Shown piece after piece: positions 9,654 to 22,213 of a stretch of 64,000 nucleotides of DNA. The first letter of the stretch is position 1. Every line of letters starts with the position of its first letter. The notes beneath the pieces are model-generated. The model searched no databases. It was given only the letters and a program-made list of their open reading frames with translations, and was not told the DNA's origin. Both the position numbers and the translations under genes were made by a program. The stretch comes from Stictocephala bisonia (Eukaryota > Arthropoda > Insecta > Hemiptera > Membracidae), in NCBI GenBank assembly GCA_035578905.1, contig JAQJVL010001203.1, positions 1-64,000 on the forward strand. The letters are read 5' to 3'.

Positions 9654-11176
9654 GTGAGAATCTTGTTCACTTATCAGACTCTTTTTATCAACTTAAACAT
9701 GACAATAAAAAAACAGTCGTTTCATTGCAAAAACTTGAAAAAGAAGCAGAAGAGGTAGCATTACTGTTGCAAAGTGAAATTAATGTGTTAAAAACTGATA
9801 ACACTCAATTAAGGGAGAAAATAATTGAATTGAATAAAGAAATCACTTGCCTAAAAAATCGCTGTGGAAATTTAAGTGTAACTGTAAAAGATAAAAATAA
9901 ACTCTTTACAGAAGAAGTGAAAGCTGGAGAACAAGAAGAAAAAACTGAGTTTAAAAAACACATTGCTTTCTTAAATGAACAAATTAAGGTTCTTAAACTA
10001 GAGAATCCCAAGCTGATGGAGAATATCCAACCCTGCCCTGAACCTGACAACAAACATTTTGAAAAGATTGATCAATTAAAAAACAACATCCGTGATTTGG
10101 AAAATAAAAATCGGGAAGATTTAAATCAAAATGAAAAGATTGTCCAACAGTTAATAAAAGAAATAGAACTTCTAAATACAACAATACAAAATTTAAGAGG
10201 TGAGAAATTTCAACTACAGCTTGATAAAAATGAAAATAAATTTGCAGCAAATTCCTTGAAACGCAACCACAATGCTAATATAGGTTGCATGCATTGTTTC
10301 CCTCCAGTCCAGGATACTAGGTCCAAAACAGTCCATCAATCTCAATCAAAACAACCCCAACATGTCACTAAATCTATTTGTTTTGAAAATAATAACCGTT
10401 TCTCTATACTTAACTCCGAAGACACTTCAATAAATAGTGATCCTGTTGTATTTACAGACTCTCCTTTAAATAGAATACTCCTATGTGCAGATAGTCATGG
10501 TAGGGACCTGTCACGGCTTATCAATCAGCGTCTTAAGTCTCATGAAGCAGTAGGCTTTGTGTACCCGGGAGGACGGGCAAATCAGGTTTTAAATTATCTC
10601 AATATTGATGGTGTAAATCTTAGCACAGATGATATTTTACTAATAGCCTGTGGATCAAATGATGTATCATGTAATGAAGCTCACCTTGCCATTGAGACAA
10701 TAAGTAAAACAATAACAAAGTATAGTAAGACAAAAATTATTTTGGTTGATCTACCCCTCAGATATGATTTGCCAAAGTGGCCCTGTGTGAATAAGGAGAT
10801 AGAGAAAACAAATAGTACCCTGAAAGCATTATGTCACTTGAATACGAATGTTACCTTCGTTGAAGCTAGTAAAGCTGGACAACACCTACACACCAGGCAC
10901 GGCATGCACTTCAATAGAAGAGGGAAATCATGGCTAGCAAAACTTATTTGTAATGCGGTGGCTGGAACACATTTAAACAATAAACAGCCCAAACCAACTG
11001 AACATAATCACACCTTCATTGACACACTACCTGACGCTTCACCAGTAGACCAGGATCAACAACCAGCTAGGACATCCACAATCAACGTCTCACCTACACC
11101 GTCGACTGCCGAACCCTCAACCAACGAATCTAAGACCCAAACTCCTCCTAATGTAAACAACAGTTTTTTAGTATGA
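9617..11176 (+). CDS. LINE-A ORF1, coiled coil plus SGNH esterase part
   Basis: This is an open frame of about 519 codons with no ATG at its start (the first codon is TTG), so it most likely continues the MBD frame after a one-base change. Residues about 1-215 are heptad-rich and charged, a typical coiled coil for ORF1 multimerisation. Residues about 288-450 are an SGNH hydrolase: block I ADSHGRDL with Ser293, block III GSND with Asn348, block V HGMHFNRRG with His431. The usual Asp three residues before the catalytic His is His428 here, an odd change. A Pro/Thr/Ser-rich tail ends at TGA. The family parallel is the esterase of CR1-type ORF1 proteins. Confidence 0.8.
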   Translation: MSNVEEISDLELSENLVHLSDSFYQLKHDNKKTVVSLQKLEKEAEEVALLLQSEINVLKTDNTQLREKIIELNKEITCLKNRCGNLSVTVKDKNKLFTEEVKAGEQEEKTEFKKHIAFLNEQIKVLKLENPKLMENIQPCPEPDNKHFEKIDQLKNNIRDLENKNREDLNQNEKIVQQLIKEIELLNTTIQNLRGEKFQLQLDKNENKFAANSLKRNHNANIGCMHCFPPVQDTRSKTVHQSQSKQPQHVTKSICFENNNRFSILNSEDTSINSDPVVFTDSPLNRILLCADSHGRDLSRLINQRLKSHEAVGFVYPGGRANQVLNYLNIDGVNLSTDDILLIACGSNDVSCNEAHLAIETISKTITKYSKTKIILVDLPLRYDLPKWPCVNKEIEKTNSTLKALCHLNTNVTFVEASKAGQHLHTRHGMHFNRRGKSWLAKLICNAVAGTHLNNKQPKPTEHNHTFIDTLPDASPVDQDQQPARTSTINVSPTPSTAEPSTNESKTQTPPNVNNSFLV

Positions 11177-11240
11177 ATCAGGATAAGTCTAATAATTTAA
11201 TTACAATAGATGATAGAAAAAATTCAACACTTAAAAATCA

Positions 11241-14023
11241 AAAAACTAAATTACAGATCTACCACCAAAATTGTCAGTCTTTTTAACAAAATAGCTCTAT
11301 TAGATAACACTGTTCACGAATTAAACATAGATTTTTTATGTATAACTGAACATTGGATGGTCTAAGAAGAAATAGAACAATATGTAATAAATAACGAGTT
11401 ACATCTGGCTACTAGCTTTTGTCGTACTAATAGGGTACATGGAGGTGCTGCAATTTTCACTAAATTTGATTGTTCTAAGTTTAGGGTGATGAACAAAATA
11501 AATAATATGTCAATTGAAATAGATTGTGAATTGGCAAGTGTAGAAATATTAAATTTAAACATAGTTCTAGTTACTGTCTACAGAAGTCCCAATGGAGATA
11601 TTCATTTATTTTTATCAACAATAGAAAGAATGTTAAGCTATATCACTCGCTTAGATAAGTTGTCTATTGTTTGTGGTGATTTCAACATTAATTTTCTAAC
11701 TCAAAATCAAAATAGGGAGAATATTGTGAACCTTTTCATGATGTATGGATTAGAAATGACAATTTTTGAACCCACTCGTGGATGGAACTGCCTTGACAAT
11801 ATCTTCACCTCTCTATCCACAGATTTTACAACCACTGTAGTTAACATGCATGTAAGTGATCACCTTGGTCAAATATTTTCTTTCAATTCACAAACAAAAA
11901 ATGATACATTTCAAATAAATGTCAATAATACATTAGTAACAAAAATTAATTCTAATAGTATACGAGAATTTAAATATTATTTAAATAAGGAAAGTTGGCG
12001 AGATGTGACAATGGCAGTACAAGATATTAATCTAAGTTTTCAAAAACTTGTAGATACAATAGATTATTATTATAAATTATGTTTTATAAAATCAAAATCA
12101 AACAAATTTAAACCTAGAAAGAGCACAAAAACAAGTTGGTATAACTCGGAGTTATGAATTTTAAAGGATAGATTGGACATGTTGTATAATCTTTACAAAT
12201 CAACAGGTATTGCATTTTACAAAGATGAATACAAAATTAAAAAAACCGAGTACAGGTCAAAGATAAAACAAGCTAAAAAGCAGGCCAATGCAGATCTTAT
12301 CCGTGACTCACAGAATAAAACCAAAACTTTATGGAACATTGTTAATATTAAGAAAAAGCATTGTAACAAGGCAACTAAAAACAATTTTACCCCAGATGAG
12401 TTTAATGATTTTTTCATAAATGTTGGCAATAATGACATTGTAACCCATGTAAATAGCTTTAGTGTTTATTTATCAAATAATATTGTATCCGAAAATGTAG
12501 CAGATTTTAAATTTAGCTTGGTAAAAGAAGAAGATGTTACTAAAGTAGTAAAAGAATTGGCTTGCAAAAAAAGTAAAGATCATTTTGGGTTAACCAACTT
12601 ATTGATTAAGGAATCAATAGACAATTTTGTAACACCACTAACACTATTAATTAACGCCAGTATCAGACAAGGCGTATTTCCTGATATATTGAAAACTGCA
12701 ATAGTGCATCCCATTTTTAAAAAAGGTAGCCGGGATCAAATAGGTAATTTTAGACCAGTAGCCATAGTCCCCGTGTTGTCAAAAGTTATTGAGGTAATAA
12801 TAGGAAAGCAGCTGATGTATTACTTAGAAAGCAATAAACTAATATGTAAAGAACAATTTGGCTTCCGTAAAGGACTATCTACAACAGATGCGATCGTTTC
12901 CTTAGTCAACAAAATTCTCGATAGCTACGAAGGTGGAGACCTTGCTGCGATCACTTTCTGTGATCTCAGCAAGGCCTTCGACCGAGTACAGCATGGTATA
13001 CTATAGGAAAAATTAAAGCATTACAAAATCACAGGAACTGCATTAAAACTTTTCAATTCATATCTCCTCAACAGAAATCAATAGTGCACACAGAAACTGG
13101 AAATTCTTGCTGTAAAGCGTTGACTGCCGGTGTTCCCCAGGGTTCCGTTCTTGGGCCTCTCTTATTTTTAGTTGCTGTTAATGACCTACCTGTAAATTTA
13201 CCTGCGCAGACTATACTTTATGCAGACGATACGACAATTCTTACAAGGAATTCTGATTATGATCAACTGAAAGAGGAGTCTAAATTTAATCTAGATTTAG
13301 CTGGAAACTGGCTTTTGGATAACAACCTAATATTAAACAAAGACAAAACCAGTACTATGATGTTCGGTCTTAATAATCATCCGGAAAAACTCAAAATTCA
13401 AAATTCCTGGGTTTAATATTTGATTCAACTCTAAATTGGCATCAACATATAATCGAACTTAAAAAAGACTAAGCTCAAGTATATTTGCACTGAAACGATT
13501 ATGCGGAGAGCTTGATACGGATGCTCTAATACAGGCTTATTACGGACTTTTTCACTGTCACATAAATTACGGCCTGATTGTTTGGGGTTCATCTCCCTAC
13601 TCTCAAGAAGTTTTTATTATCCAAAAAAAAGCTATCAGAATAATTACAGGATCGGATAAGTTTGATCACTGCAGAGAACTTTTTAAAGGTACAAAAATTC
13701 TAACTTTATATTCTTTGTTCATTTACCAAAGTATCATGCATCTTAGGGCTAACCTTGATAGAATAGAGTGCAGGGGTGACATTCACAATTACAATACCCG
13801 ATCTAGAGACCTTATCAATTTACCACAGGTAAGACTGGCTAAGTCTGCTAAAAAACCACTAACTCTAGCAAGTAAATTGTACAATAGAATACCAATAGAC
13901 ATTAGACAATTAAGAGATAGCATTTTTAAATTAAGACTAAAAAGATTTGTTTGTAAAAATGCATTTTATTCATTGGAGGAGTTTGAGGATAAACAATGGA
14001 CTGCAAGAGATTTTGATTTGTAA
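11241..14023 (+). pseudogene. LINE-A ORF2, endonuclease-reverse transcriptase (broken)
   Basis: The endonuclease is readable across 11250-11900: ITEHW, VYRSPNGD, GDFNINF and the final SDHLGQ of APE-type enzymes. A linker is followed by reverse transcriptase from about 12170: FRPVAIVPVLSK, EQFGFRKGLST, DLSKAFD, GVPQGSVLGP and the catalytic YADD near 13220. The C-terminal domain ends with NAFYSLEEF and a stop at 14023. Damage: in-frame stops at 11363, 12155 and 13004, and frameshifts near 11280, 13080 and 13400. It cannot make a full protein. Distribution of the lesions fits neutral decay after insertion. Confidence 0.9.
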
Positions 14024-14081
14024 ATAGTTGTATATGTGACGAGTCAGTGTATTTTGTGAAATATTTATTGACAATAAAAAA

Positions 14082-14100
14082 TATTCTATTCTATTCTATT
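14082..14100 (+). repeat. LINE-A 3' tail, ATTCT repeats
   Basis: Short ATTCT repeats directly after a GACAATAAAAAAT signal; marks the 3' end of LINE-A. Confidence 0.8.
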
Positions 14101-14776
14101 AACTTCCTGTTTGGCCATATAGCGAAACTCAATTTAAATAAATCATGAAACGTTAAAAACTAAGCACTACGACTAGCAGTTGGTGTATTTTGAACAATAC
14201 ATATTTTGGCATTTCAGTGGAAACTGCTGTTGTTCCAATCATCACAAGACATATCATATGATAGGTTAATTTTTAACGTTGACACTGAATAAACCCATTT
14301 AGCATTTAATAAACGTATATATTTAAGAATTTTAAACAAAATACACGCCTTTAGAAAATGAAAATTTGCACAAGTCACACTACATGTTTTGTGCCTCAGT
14401 TTGTAGGCACAATTTTATCCCAATAACTTGTCCTACGTCATGTTGCAGATCATTTCCATATGACAACTTGTCCCGGCACTATCGTGTGACTTGTTGTGGT
14501 AAACATTTGTAATAATGGAAACGGGTTTTATAACATATATACAAAATTTAACCCGTGAGAGGTCGCGTAACCGAAACCGCGGCGTAGCTTGCAAGAGAGC
14601 GCTAACCAGTGTTATTTCACAGAATAACGCATTTGTTACATTTTAAATATACGAATACTACTTCCGTAAGTATTTGTAATAGGGTTTGAAATAAAAATAC
14701 AACGCATTTTACATGTAATTAAATAGTACAATATAATATTAATAAAATAATTAATATAATATTTAATAACACAATT

Positions 14777-14985
14777 TTAGTCATCATAATCACTTGCATC
14801 ATTATTGTCATTACATTGTGTGCATACTGCATAACTATGCTGTCCGAAAATAGCTACTGCACATTTCACATAACGAACTTTGGTTTTTCTGTTTATTTTT
14901 CTTGGGCAGAAGGCACACTTTTTTAGTTTAAACAATCAACGTTTGTTATCTTGTGCGATTTTTACGTGCCTTTTACTGTATTTCA
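14777..14985 (-). pseudogene. piggyBac-like transposase C-terminal relic
   Basis: Read on the minus strand, about 68 codons end in SDYDD and a stop at 14777-14779. They contain KKCAFCPRKINRKTK, then CAVAIFGQHSYAVCTQC. This spacing (C-x2-C, a KT pair, C, H, C-x2-C) matches the cysteine-rich DNA-binding domain at the end of piggyBac transposases. A TGA interrupts the reading just upstream of the first cysteine and nothing further upstream is recognisable, so it is a dead fragment. It abuts the LINE RT fragment at 15008. Confidence 0.55.
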
Positions 14986-15007
14986 CATTATATTTTAATA
15001 AAAAAGG

Positions 15008-15435
15008 TTGTGAAGTACGGACTTCGAAACGGTGCACTCAGATTGGTCAGATCCTATTTAATGAATAGGAAACAAGTTGTATGTTGGAATGGTCAACGCT
15101 CATCTGCTTTGGAGGTCAGCAATGGTGTATCGCAGGGTTCCGTGTTGGAACCCTGCTCTTCATTATTGCCATAAACGATCTTTATTATAGTGCACAAGGC
15201 AAAACTATTATTTTTGCAGACGATACTACCTTATATTCTGAGCATAGCACCTTGCTGTCAGCTGAACTAACTGTAAAGGGTCTCCTTCAAACTGCCTCTC
15301 GGTAGTTTATTGAGATTAAATTATCCCTGAATGAATCTAAGACACAGATGTTGACTTTTCTCTCACACGTTCTGTGGCAGTCAAATACTCAGTTAAGTTG
15401 CTTATTTTTACGATGGATTCGAGGCTGGTCTGGAA
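15008..15435 (+). pseudogene. LINE reverse transcriptase fragment
   Basis: Decayed piece of an RT palm on the + strand: SYLMNRKQVVCWNG, then GVSQGSVL, then after a frameshift near 15150 IAINDL and FADDTTLYS (the F/Y-A-D-D catalytic motif at about 15218). A TAG at 15303 and further decay follow, with SLNESKTQML near 15340. No endonuclease and no clean 3' end are present. Its right edge is at the 3' tail of the oppositely oriented LINE-B (15441), so LINE-B may have inserted into it. Confidence 0.8.
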
Positions 15436-15645
15436 CTCACAAAATCAAATCAAATCAAAATCACTTTTATTTGCCATACTAATAACAATTTATCATTGAT
15501 AAAGTCATAATCATGGCATACAAGCCATGTCCAGGTAGTGTAATATTATAATTATATATAATAATATATATTACTTAATATGTAATAGATTAGAAGTTTT
15601 CTAATGTGGTTGCAAAAAGGTCCTCCAGACAATAAAAGGGATTCT

Positions 15646-17643
15646 TTAAAAGCCATAAATAAAGTCGTTTTTAAATTGTTTCAAAGGATGACTGTTGACT
15701 TCTGTTTCAAAATAGTTATAGATTTTTAAGGACATTACTATGTGGCTGTTATGAGTTTTACTTAACCGATGATTAACTAATTCAGTGGCGTTTTTGTTAT
15801 GGGTATTATAACTATGGAAAGATTGTTTGATATTTAGTAAAGTTGGATTGCAGCAAATGTAATTAGTTAAATCAAATATGTATAAATTTACTACTGTTTG
15901 AATTTCTAGATTAATAAATAGAGGTTTACAGTGATCTCTAATGCCTGAATTGCTGAGATTCCGGATTGCTTTTTTTTGTAACAGTAGTAGCTCCTGTATT
16001 CTTGTACAGTTACCAAAAAGAACTAGTCCATACCTAAAAATACTCTGAAAATATGAAAAATAAGCTGTTTTAACATAATGTTGTGGCACAACATCATTTA
16101 TTTTTTTTAAAAGGTAAACAACTCGTGAAAGTCGTGCACTTAAATAATCAATATGAAAATTCCACGTTAATCGATCATCAATGAATAAACCTAAAAACTT
16201 AATGGAGCTATTGAAATCAGAAGGAAGATTACTTGGATTAAATTTAAGGTTAAATAGAATATTTTTAGTTTTTTCTTCATTCAACAAGAAACGGTTTGAA
16301 CAAAACCAGTCTGAGGAAGTTTTTAAAGTTTCATTAGTCAGAGTGTTAAGATTATTTATATTGTCACTGATATTCAGGAAAGTCGTATCGTCTGCGTAAA
16401 GAATTGTACTTGAGTCAACAGAGGAGTCAATAAAAGTGGGAAGGTCATTTACATAAATTAAGAAGAGAAGGGGCCCCAAGACTGAGCCTTGTGGTACACC
16501 CCATTCCACTTCCACCTCATTAGATTGTCTACCATTGATACAGACGATCTGCTTGCGATTAGTAAGATATGATTTTATAAATTTGGAAAAGGAGTCAGAG
16601 AAGCCATAGTACGCTAGTTTTTTAGTGAGAATTTCTTTATCAACAGAGTCAAAGGCCCTACTCAAATCACAGAAAGTGGCCTATGCTAGGGACCTTTTCT
16701 CAAAACATACATGAATTTGTCTAACTAAACTGTCTAATGCATTAAAGGTAGACTTTCCTTTTCGGAAACCAAATTGTGACTGGTTTAAGATATTTTGGTT
16801 TTCCAGAAAACTGTATACTTGATCGTAAACCATAAGTTCGATCAATTTACCTAAAACAGGAATGACAGAGATAGGTCTATAGCTTTGGGGTTCGTTCTTT
16901 GGACCACTTTTATATATTGGACAGACGCGGAAAATTTTTAATGGATCTGGAAAAATATTGTTTTTAAGAAGGGAATTTATACTCGATGCTAAAGGATCAG
17001 CCAAACCAACAATTATCCTTTTTAACAAATTATTTGACATATTGTAATTGTCAGGACTGTCAGAATTATTCATCATAGAGGCAGCATTTAAGACATCATT
17101 GGGCGTAACGGATCTCCAATTAAAAGTGCATGGATCAGCAAAGCAAAACTTAGTGTTAGAAAAGGACATAACATTTTGAAAATCTGTTTTGTATTTACTA
17201 TTTGTTTTCTGTTTTATTTCTTGGATTGAATCTATAAAGTAATTATTGAGAGTATCAGGTTCAATGTTTATTTTATTACGTTTATTGCCTTGGGTGTTAA
17301 CTTTAATTATTTGCCATGCTGCCTTGCATTTGTTTTTGCTATCTTGTATATATTTAACATTACTGTTCAATTTAGCTTCTTTAATGCTCTTTTTGTAGCA
17401 TTGTTTTAAACTAAGGTATTCCTCTTTTATATTTACATTAGTCTTGTTAATTATAAAATTATGTTTTACAAGTTTGTCCAGAAATATGAGTCTATCCTTC
17501 ATATATGCCAATTTATTAGTGTACCAATTTTGTTTGTATTTATTTTTGTTCTTATTGTTCACTAACTTAACATCCTTTACTTTAATCAAGCGACTATGGT
17601 GTCTTTTACTATTTATAATAACATAGAATACAGACAGAAACAT
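15646..17643 (-). pseudogene. LINE-B reverse transcriptase, one internal stop
   Basis: About 665 codons in a single frame, interrupted by one TAG at 16681-16683. Motifs in order: YRPISVIPVLGK, QFGFRKGKST, ATFCDLSRAFDSVD (spanning the stop), SYLTNRKQIVC, WGVPQGSVLGP and LYADDTTF. The thumb/C-terminal region follows with LGLFIDDRLTWN, YFSYFQSIFRYGLV and LLQKKAIRNL, ending NDFIYGF. Only two nonsense changes (17686 and 16681) separate it from a complete frame, so inactivation is recent. Confidence 0.9.
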
Positions 17644-17685
17644 AGAGTCAGTTGTTCCACTACCAACCGTACTTAATAAGGACGT

Positions 17686-18377
17686 CTAGTCATACGAGGT
17701 TAATTGAGCGGTCAGGGATTCAATATTTTTCTTAAGTAACTGAAGTTTAGTTCTAAGGCTGTTGGGTAATTTTAATACTTCGTTTGAAAGAGTTAAGTTG
17801 TCGTTAAATTTAATTCGAACTATTATACCATCATGGTCGGAATATGGGAAATTAAAAGTATTTACATTTATTATATTTAAATTTTGACTACAAATATAAA
17901 CATTATCCAAGCAGTTTTTTCCCCTAGTTGGCTTCAATAATAAAAAATTCAGTGTTCAAATAATAAAAATTAAATTGTCTGAAAATATTTAATAGACATT
18001 TTGCCGTTTTGCTGTTTGTCGTTATATCAAAAGGTTTATTAAAATCTCCTCCTATTATAATATTATAGCTGTTCCATTGTGAGATATAAGTTGAAAAAAC
18101 TCTCAAGGAGATTCAAGAACTCGTAAGGATTGCCATTAGGGGAGTAATAAATGGAAACTAGGATAGTACGAATATTATCTAAAAATGTCACTGAGGCTTC
18201 GAAGTGTAATTCTTTGCAAAATTTTGTTATATTACGCTCTTTAGATTCAATATCGGTTTTTAAAAATATACATGTCCCACCTCTTATATGATTTTTTCTG
18301 AAAGAAGCGGCAGCACAATGGAAACCATTGGGAAGAGACAAATCGATCTCGTCTTTCGTTAACCAATGCTCGCACAA
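17686..18377 (-). pseudogene. LINE-B endonuclease domain (frameshifted)
   Basis: APE-type endonuclease pieces in three frames: CEHWLTKDEIDL and RGGTCIFL (18377 frame), then SIYYSPNG, then IIIGGDFNKPFD (18106 frame), then KPTRGKNCLDNVYI and PYSDHDG (17937 frame). The conserved E-H-W, G-D-F-N and S-D-H catalytic blocks are all present but separated by two frameshifts near 18080 and 17940. The reading then meets an in-frame stop at 17686-17688, just before the reverse transcriptase frame. Same frame as the RT ORF that follows. Confidence 0.85.
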
Positions 18378-18639
18378 TTTTGAGAGTCTTTGTATTAAAC
18401 TTAATCATGTTGTTTCTTATTGAGGACATTATCTAATGAAGTTGATGTGCAGTTTTTTTATGCCTACTGTTGATACAAAATCAACAGTTCAAAATACTGT
18501 ATTGTCAAATATTGACTTACAAAACATCAAAACCATGGAGTGTTTATTATGTTGTTTCCAACTCGTTTGAGGATTAAGTATAGTCCTAGCCATTAGAGTA
18601 GAGCTTACAGAGGTATGCCACTTACAGTATATTATTTGT

Positions 18640-18771
18640 GTGTGGTCTATGAGTCTACAGTTTGACTGTTAGACTTGCATGATGTACTTATATTTAGTTT
18701 AGTGACTATTATTTGGCATAGCTTATTGTACTCCTCTTTACTTAATGGCCAAATAAAATCTTGAATCTTAT
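18640..18771 (+). repeat. LINE 3' end remnant (+ strand)
   Basis: AT-rich segment ending in AAATAAAATCTTGAATCTTA at 18751-18770. It resembles the AATAAAGATCTTGAATC end near position 255. No coding remnant was recognised. Confidence 0.4.
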
Positions 18772-19802
18772 ATTCCATGCCATTGAATATAGTATACATA
18801 TATATATATTCCATAATATTGTTTATGTATGGGTATGGATGCATGGCTTTATTATTACCGTGCTATCTAAATACACTAATGTCTAGCTAAGGAAGCAATC
18901 ACAAAAATATCAAGCTTTGCGGCTACATGTATCAAAGACAGTCCTAGACAAACCAGAGAAACATAAAATTCGGTTTTTCCTTGATTCAGTTTTTCCGTGA
19001 TTCAGTTTGGTTCCAGTTCCAGTCCCAACACTCCCAACCCGGCGTACCATCTCGCTTTAATACTCCAAGTAATACTTAGAATGAAATGTGTGTGCTAGTA
19101 TTAATTTGGTGAAAATAAATGTTAAATCTATAAGAAATGAGACTCGATGAAAATACGGGAGTCTTAAGCTTTTATGCAGGTACATTATTCTACAACAGGC
19201 TAAGTAAATTTTGTTCTTTATCCTATAGGTCTCTCAAATATTTGGTGGGAAAAGTGGGTATGCTATCCAATTTGAATAGGATGTAATCTCTTGGGTCCAC
19301 ATGTATTTTATTACCACAGCGTGTTTATTGCTTTTAGACACTTGGGAATTACGATACCAGCCCTATATGACACAACCTTTTCAATTATTTTTCCCTGATA
19401 TTAACATGAATCTCATAATCTTGCTAACCCTCCAACTAGCCATTAGTTTTTTCCATACCAGGAGATGATATTTGGCACATTTATAAACATGTTTTCTAAA
19501 GTTCAATAAAAAATAAAAGTATTTAAATACTTTTTTATGGTTAAAATTAGTTCCTTATTATCGCTCCGTAAATACATTTAGGTGGACTGAACCTCCCTCG
19601 TAGGGAATCGACACTGTTGAATCCCTTTTGAAATGGCTTGTGTAACTAACGGAATCCAGTAACTAATGGAAAAATACATGGTGATTGACAGTAGATCAGT
19701 CATGTGATTGTAGGGAGTTCATTTAAATAATGGATCACATTTTTAAGAGTCCTATCTTTGCTTTTATAATCCTTCGCACGCAGAAATTATTTTACTCTAA
19801 GT
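18772..19802. other. No gene seen
   Basis: AT-rich with no ORF or repeat structure that I can support. Contains a short direct repeat TTTTTCCTTGATTCAG / TTTTTCCGTGATTCAG near 18974-19009. Confidence 0.3.
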
Positions 19803-20401
19803 TACTCTTTGACTGCCGAGGTTACTTATATTGAGTCCCAGAACTGCTGGGCTTTGTCACGCTAGTGCTACCGCCAGGTGCCGAGCTGATTCGGCGGTGT
19901 GTTACTCAAAACCGTCAAGCCATTTTCAACCGATTTTGCATAAGTACAAATAAATATTTGCCATTTCGCTAATTTTAAAGATAGAATAATGTTTTGGTGT
20001 CATTATTTTAGTAGACATGTTTTTAGTATAATTGAGAGTTGAAAATAAAAATTAACTAACAAAAGTAAGTTACAATTTTGTAAATTTGATTTTAAAAATT
20101 AAATATAATTAATAATACTTAAAAATAAACATAAAACTCTTGCTTTTTAATGAAGAACGTTTCTTGTGAGTTTGCGCTAGGATTTATTAATTTATTTATT
20201 CCTTTAAATAACGAAACTGACAAAATTACTTAAAGCCGATGAGATCGGATTGTGGCGGTTTTGGTCCGATATTGCCTGGTGCTGAGATCGTCCCTCGACG
20301 GTTCTTGCTACGATGTGGTGAGTCGATGTAGTCGACCTCTGGCGGTTTTGGATACTAAGTACAAAGCCGATCTCATAGGCCCCTAGCAGTCAAAGGGTTA
20401 A
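19803..20401. repeat. Candidate non-autonomous TTAA element
   Basis: Outer sequences CTCTTTGACTGCCGAGG (about 19805) and CCTAGCAGTCAAAGGGTTAA (about 20382-20401) are inverted copies, with further inverted similarity inside (CAAAACCG / CGGTTTTG, GAGATCGG repeats). TTAA follows on the right and TTAC stands on the left. This would fit a degraded piggyBac-type MITE. No coding sequence. The CAAAGGGTTAA end also occurs in other repeats in this window. Confidence 0.4.
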
Positions 20402-20404
20402 GAC

Positions 20405-21855
20405 GACGCATAAGGATGTAAAAAAATGGCTAATGTTAATAAAATTTGAAAGTTATTTTTTGTTTAATTTTTTAAAATATAAAGTAACATAAAAATATAG
20501 ATTTTTATTTAAAGTTAAAATTATAATTTTTAAAGCAATTTTATTGTAGATGTACAATTATAATGAAAAGTACAAATATATAAAAAATTTTAAGGTTTTA
20601 GTTGAACATTTTAACAGTATCTGTCAATTATGATAATAATAACTACAATAAAATAATTGAAAACTAAAAAACAAAGAAAAAGAACAATAAGAGTCGAAAA
20701 CAATGTGCTTGGGTTGAGCAACAGACTGAGGATATTTCTATTTTATTTGGATGCAAAGGCAGGAGACGTAACTGCGCCTCTGCACGCTCTGATTGGCTGC
20801 CCCGCCCCTTTTTATTCATAGACGATTAATGTTTTTGATACGCTGAGGGAGTTTGCCAAAGACATGTCTAAGTTGGCTGCATTCTAGCGGAAAATTTTTG
20901 GAACTATCCTTTACACTTCCGAAAGAAACATTTCATTTCGGATATATTCATTAACCATGTTTGAGGTAAAGTAGAGACTGGGTATATATCCATTTGGCAT
21001 GTGGAAGGGTTAAGCTCCCCACACACAATCGCTTTTGTTATGATGAGCTGCTCTCGTTGCGAAATTACGAAAAAATTCTTGGACTGTAGTAGGTTCACCA
21101 TAAGTTATACGATCAAGTCTGTACCTAGCTGCCACCGAGTTAGTGAGTTATTCTTCACATCACTCCATGCTTATTCACTTGAGTTGTGTAGTCTTTATTT
21201 GATTATTATTGTTTTATGTTGATAATACTTTTACTTGATGTGTTAAGTAGAAGGGAGATAAAAAAGGAAATTTTGGGCTATTGTCTGACTCATGAAGAGC
21301 ATGTATATTCTCACATGAGTCTTTTTACTGAATGTGTATTTATGCAGTTTCTAGATGCTTCGCCAATCTTGACTATTTTATCACCAGAGGGTAGAATCAT
21401 GCCTATATTTTATGAGAAAACACTTTTTATTCTTCATAAATAATGTATTTTAGAATAACAATTTATAAATTATAAAAATGTTATTTTTCTATATTCAATG
21501 TTATCACTATTCCATGATTTGTTCGTCATTTATATTAAATTCGGTGTAGTTTTTAATGCTGAACACAAATCTGAAAGCTATTTTGGTCTACAGCAATTAT
21601 TTCTCGAGATATCGTGGAAAAACTACATTCACAGCAAATTACCTATGGTAGCCATCCATATTCATATACACAGTGATAAATTTTTAAATGCCAGACTTTT
21701 TCAAATGTTGAACCTGAAGAGTGCCAGAAATGTGTGCATATGACTACCCAAGAGTGCCAGAGCAAAAATGCAGTTTTTGCAAAAGTTTAGTAAAATTGTC
21801 ATAATAGAAGAAACGGTAAAACTGCACAATTACTTAGTCAACTTCAATTATTTAG
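20405..21855. other. No gene seen
   Basis: AT-rich sequence. Several short ORFs at 21001-21743 have no recognisable motif, similarity or coding-like composition. Confidence 0.35.
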
Positions 21856-22213
21856 ATATGATGATGTGGTAGTCCTCACTTGGTTAGAAAAATGAAAATC
21901 AAGTGTCGGAAAGCCGTCGTTCACGTTGTAAAGCGATAAGAAGATTTAAGGTCCACATGCTATCACTGACATTTTGAAGACATCGCACCGCTGCAGTTAT
22001 GGTTTGGTTAGGTTGTAAAATGAACCTGTAGTAAAGTATTTATACTGTCGCAAACCGCATTTCAGTCAGCAGAACTTGCTGAAACATATTCTACAATAGC
22101 CTATTATAATTTAACCTCACCATAACTGCCGCGGCGCGATGTATATGGGCAGACAAATTTCACACGCTATCAATAACAATTCGTAGACCAGATGTTGCGT
22201 TTATTATTGGTTG

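Larger units (their letters stand above)
8688..14100 (+). mobile_element. LINE-A: non-LTR retrotransposon with MBD-containing ORF1
   Basis: Layout on the + strand: tandem-repeat leader, ORF1 (9237-11176; MBD, coiled coil, SGNH esterase), ORF2 (about 11250-14023; endonuclease then reverse transcriptase), 3' UTR, and an ATTCT repeat tail at 14082-14100. The ORF1 esterase, an APE-type endonuclease and a short repeat tail point to the CR1/L2 group of the jockey superfamily. The true 5' end was not located and may lie upstream, near 8260. No target duplication was found. ORF2 is damaged; ORF1 has only one frame change. Confidence 0.85.
15441..18440 (-). mobile_element. LINE-B: non-LTR retrotransposon, 5' truncated, minus strand
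   Basis: The 3' end is at 15441-15475, where the minus strand reads GGCAAATAAAAGTGATTTTG and then GATTT repeats. Coding sequence runs leftward from about 18430 (endonuclease) to 15646 (end of RT). No ORF1 is visible upstream and the first endonuclease block is degraded, so the copy is probably 5' truncated. The RT half is well preserved. The target sequence on the 3' side is the older LINE fragment ending at 15435. Confidence 0.85.

Noticed and set aside
9805..10250. Minus-strand ORFs opposite LINE-A ORF1
   Set aside because: Antisense shadows of the coiled-coil coding sequence; Phe/Leu/Ser-rich as expected from the complement of Lys/Glu codons.
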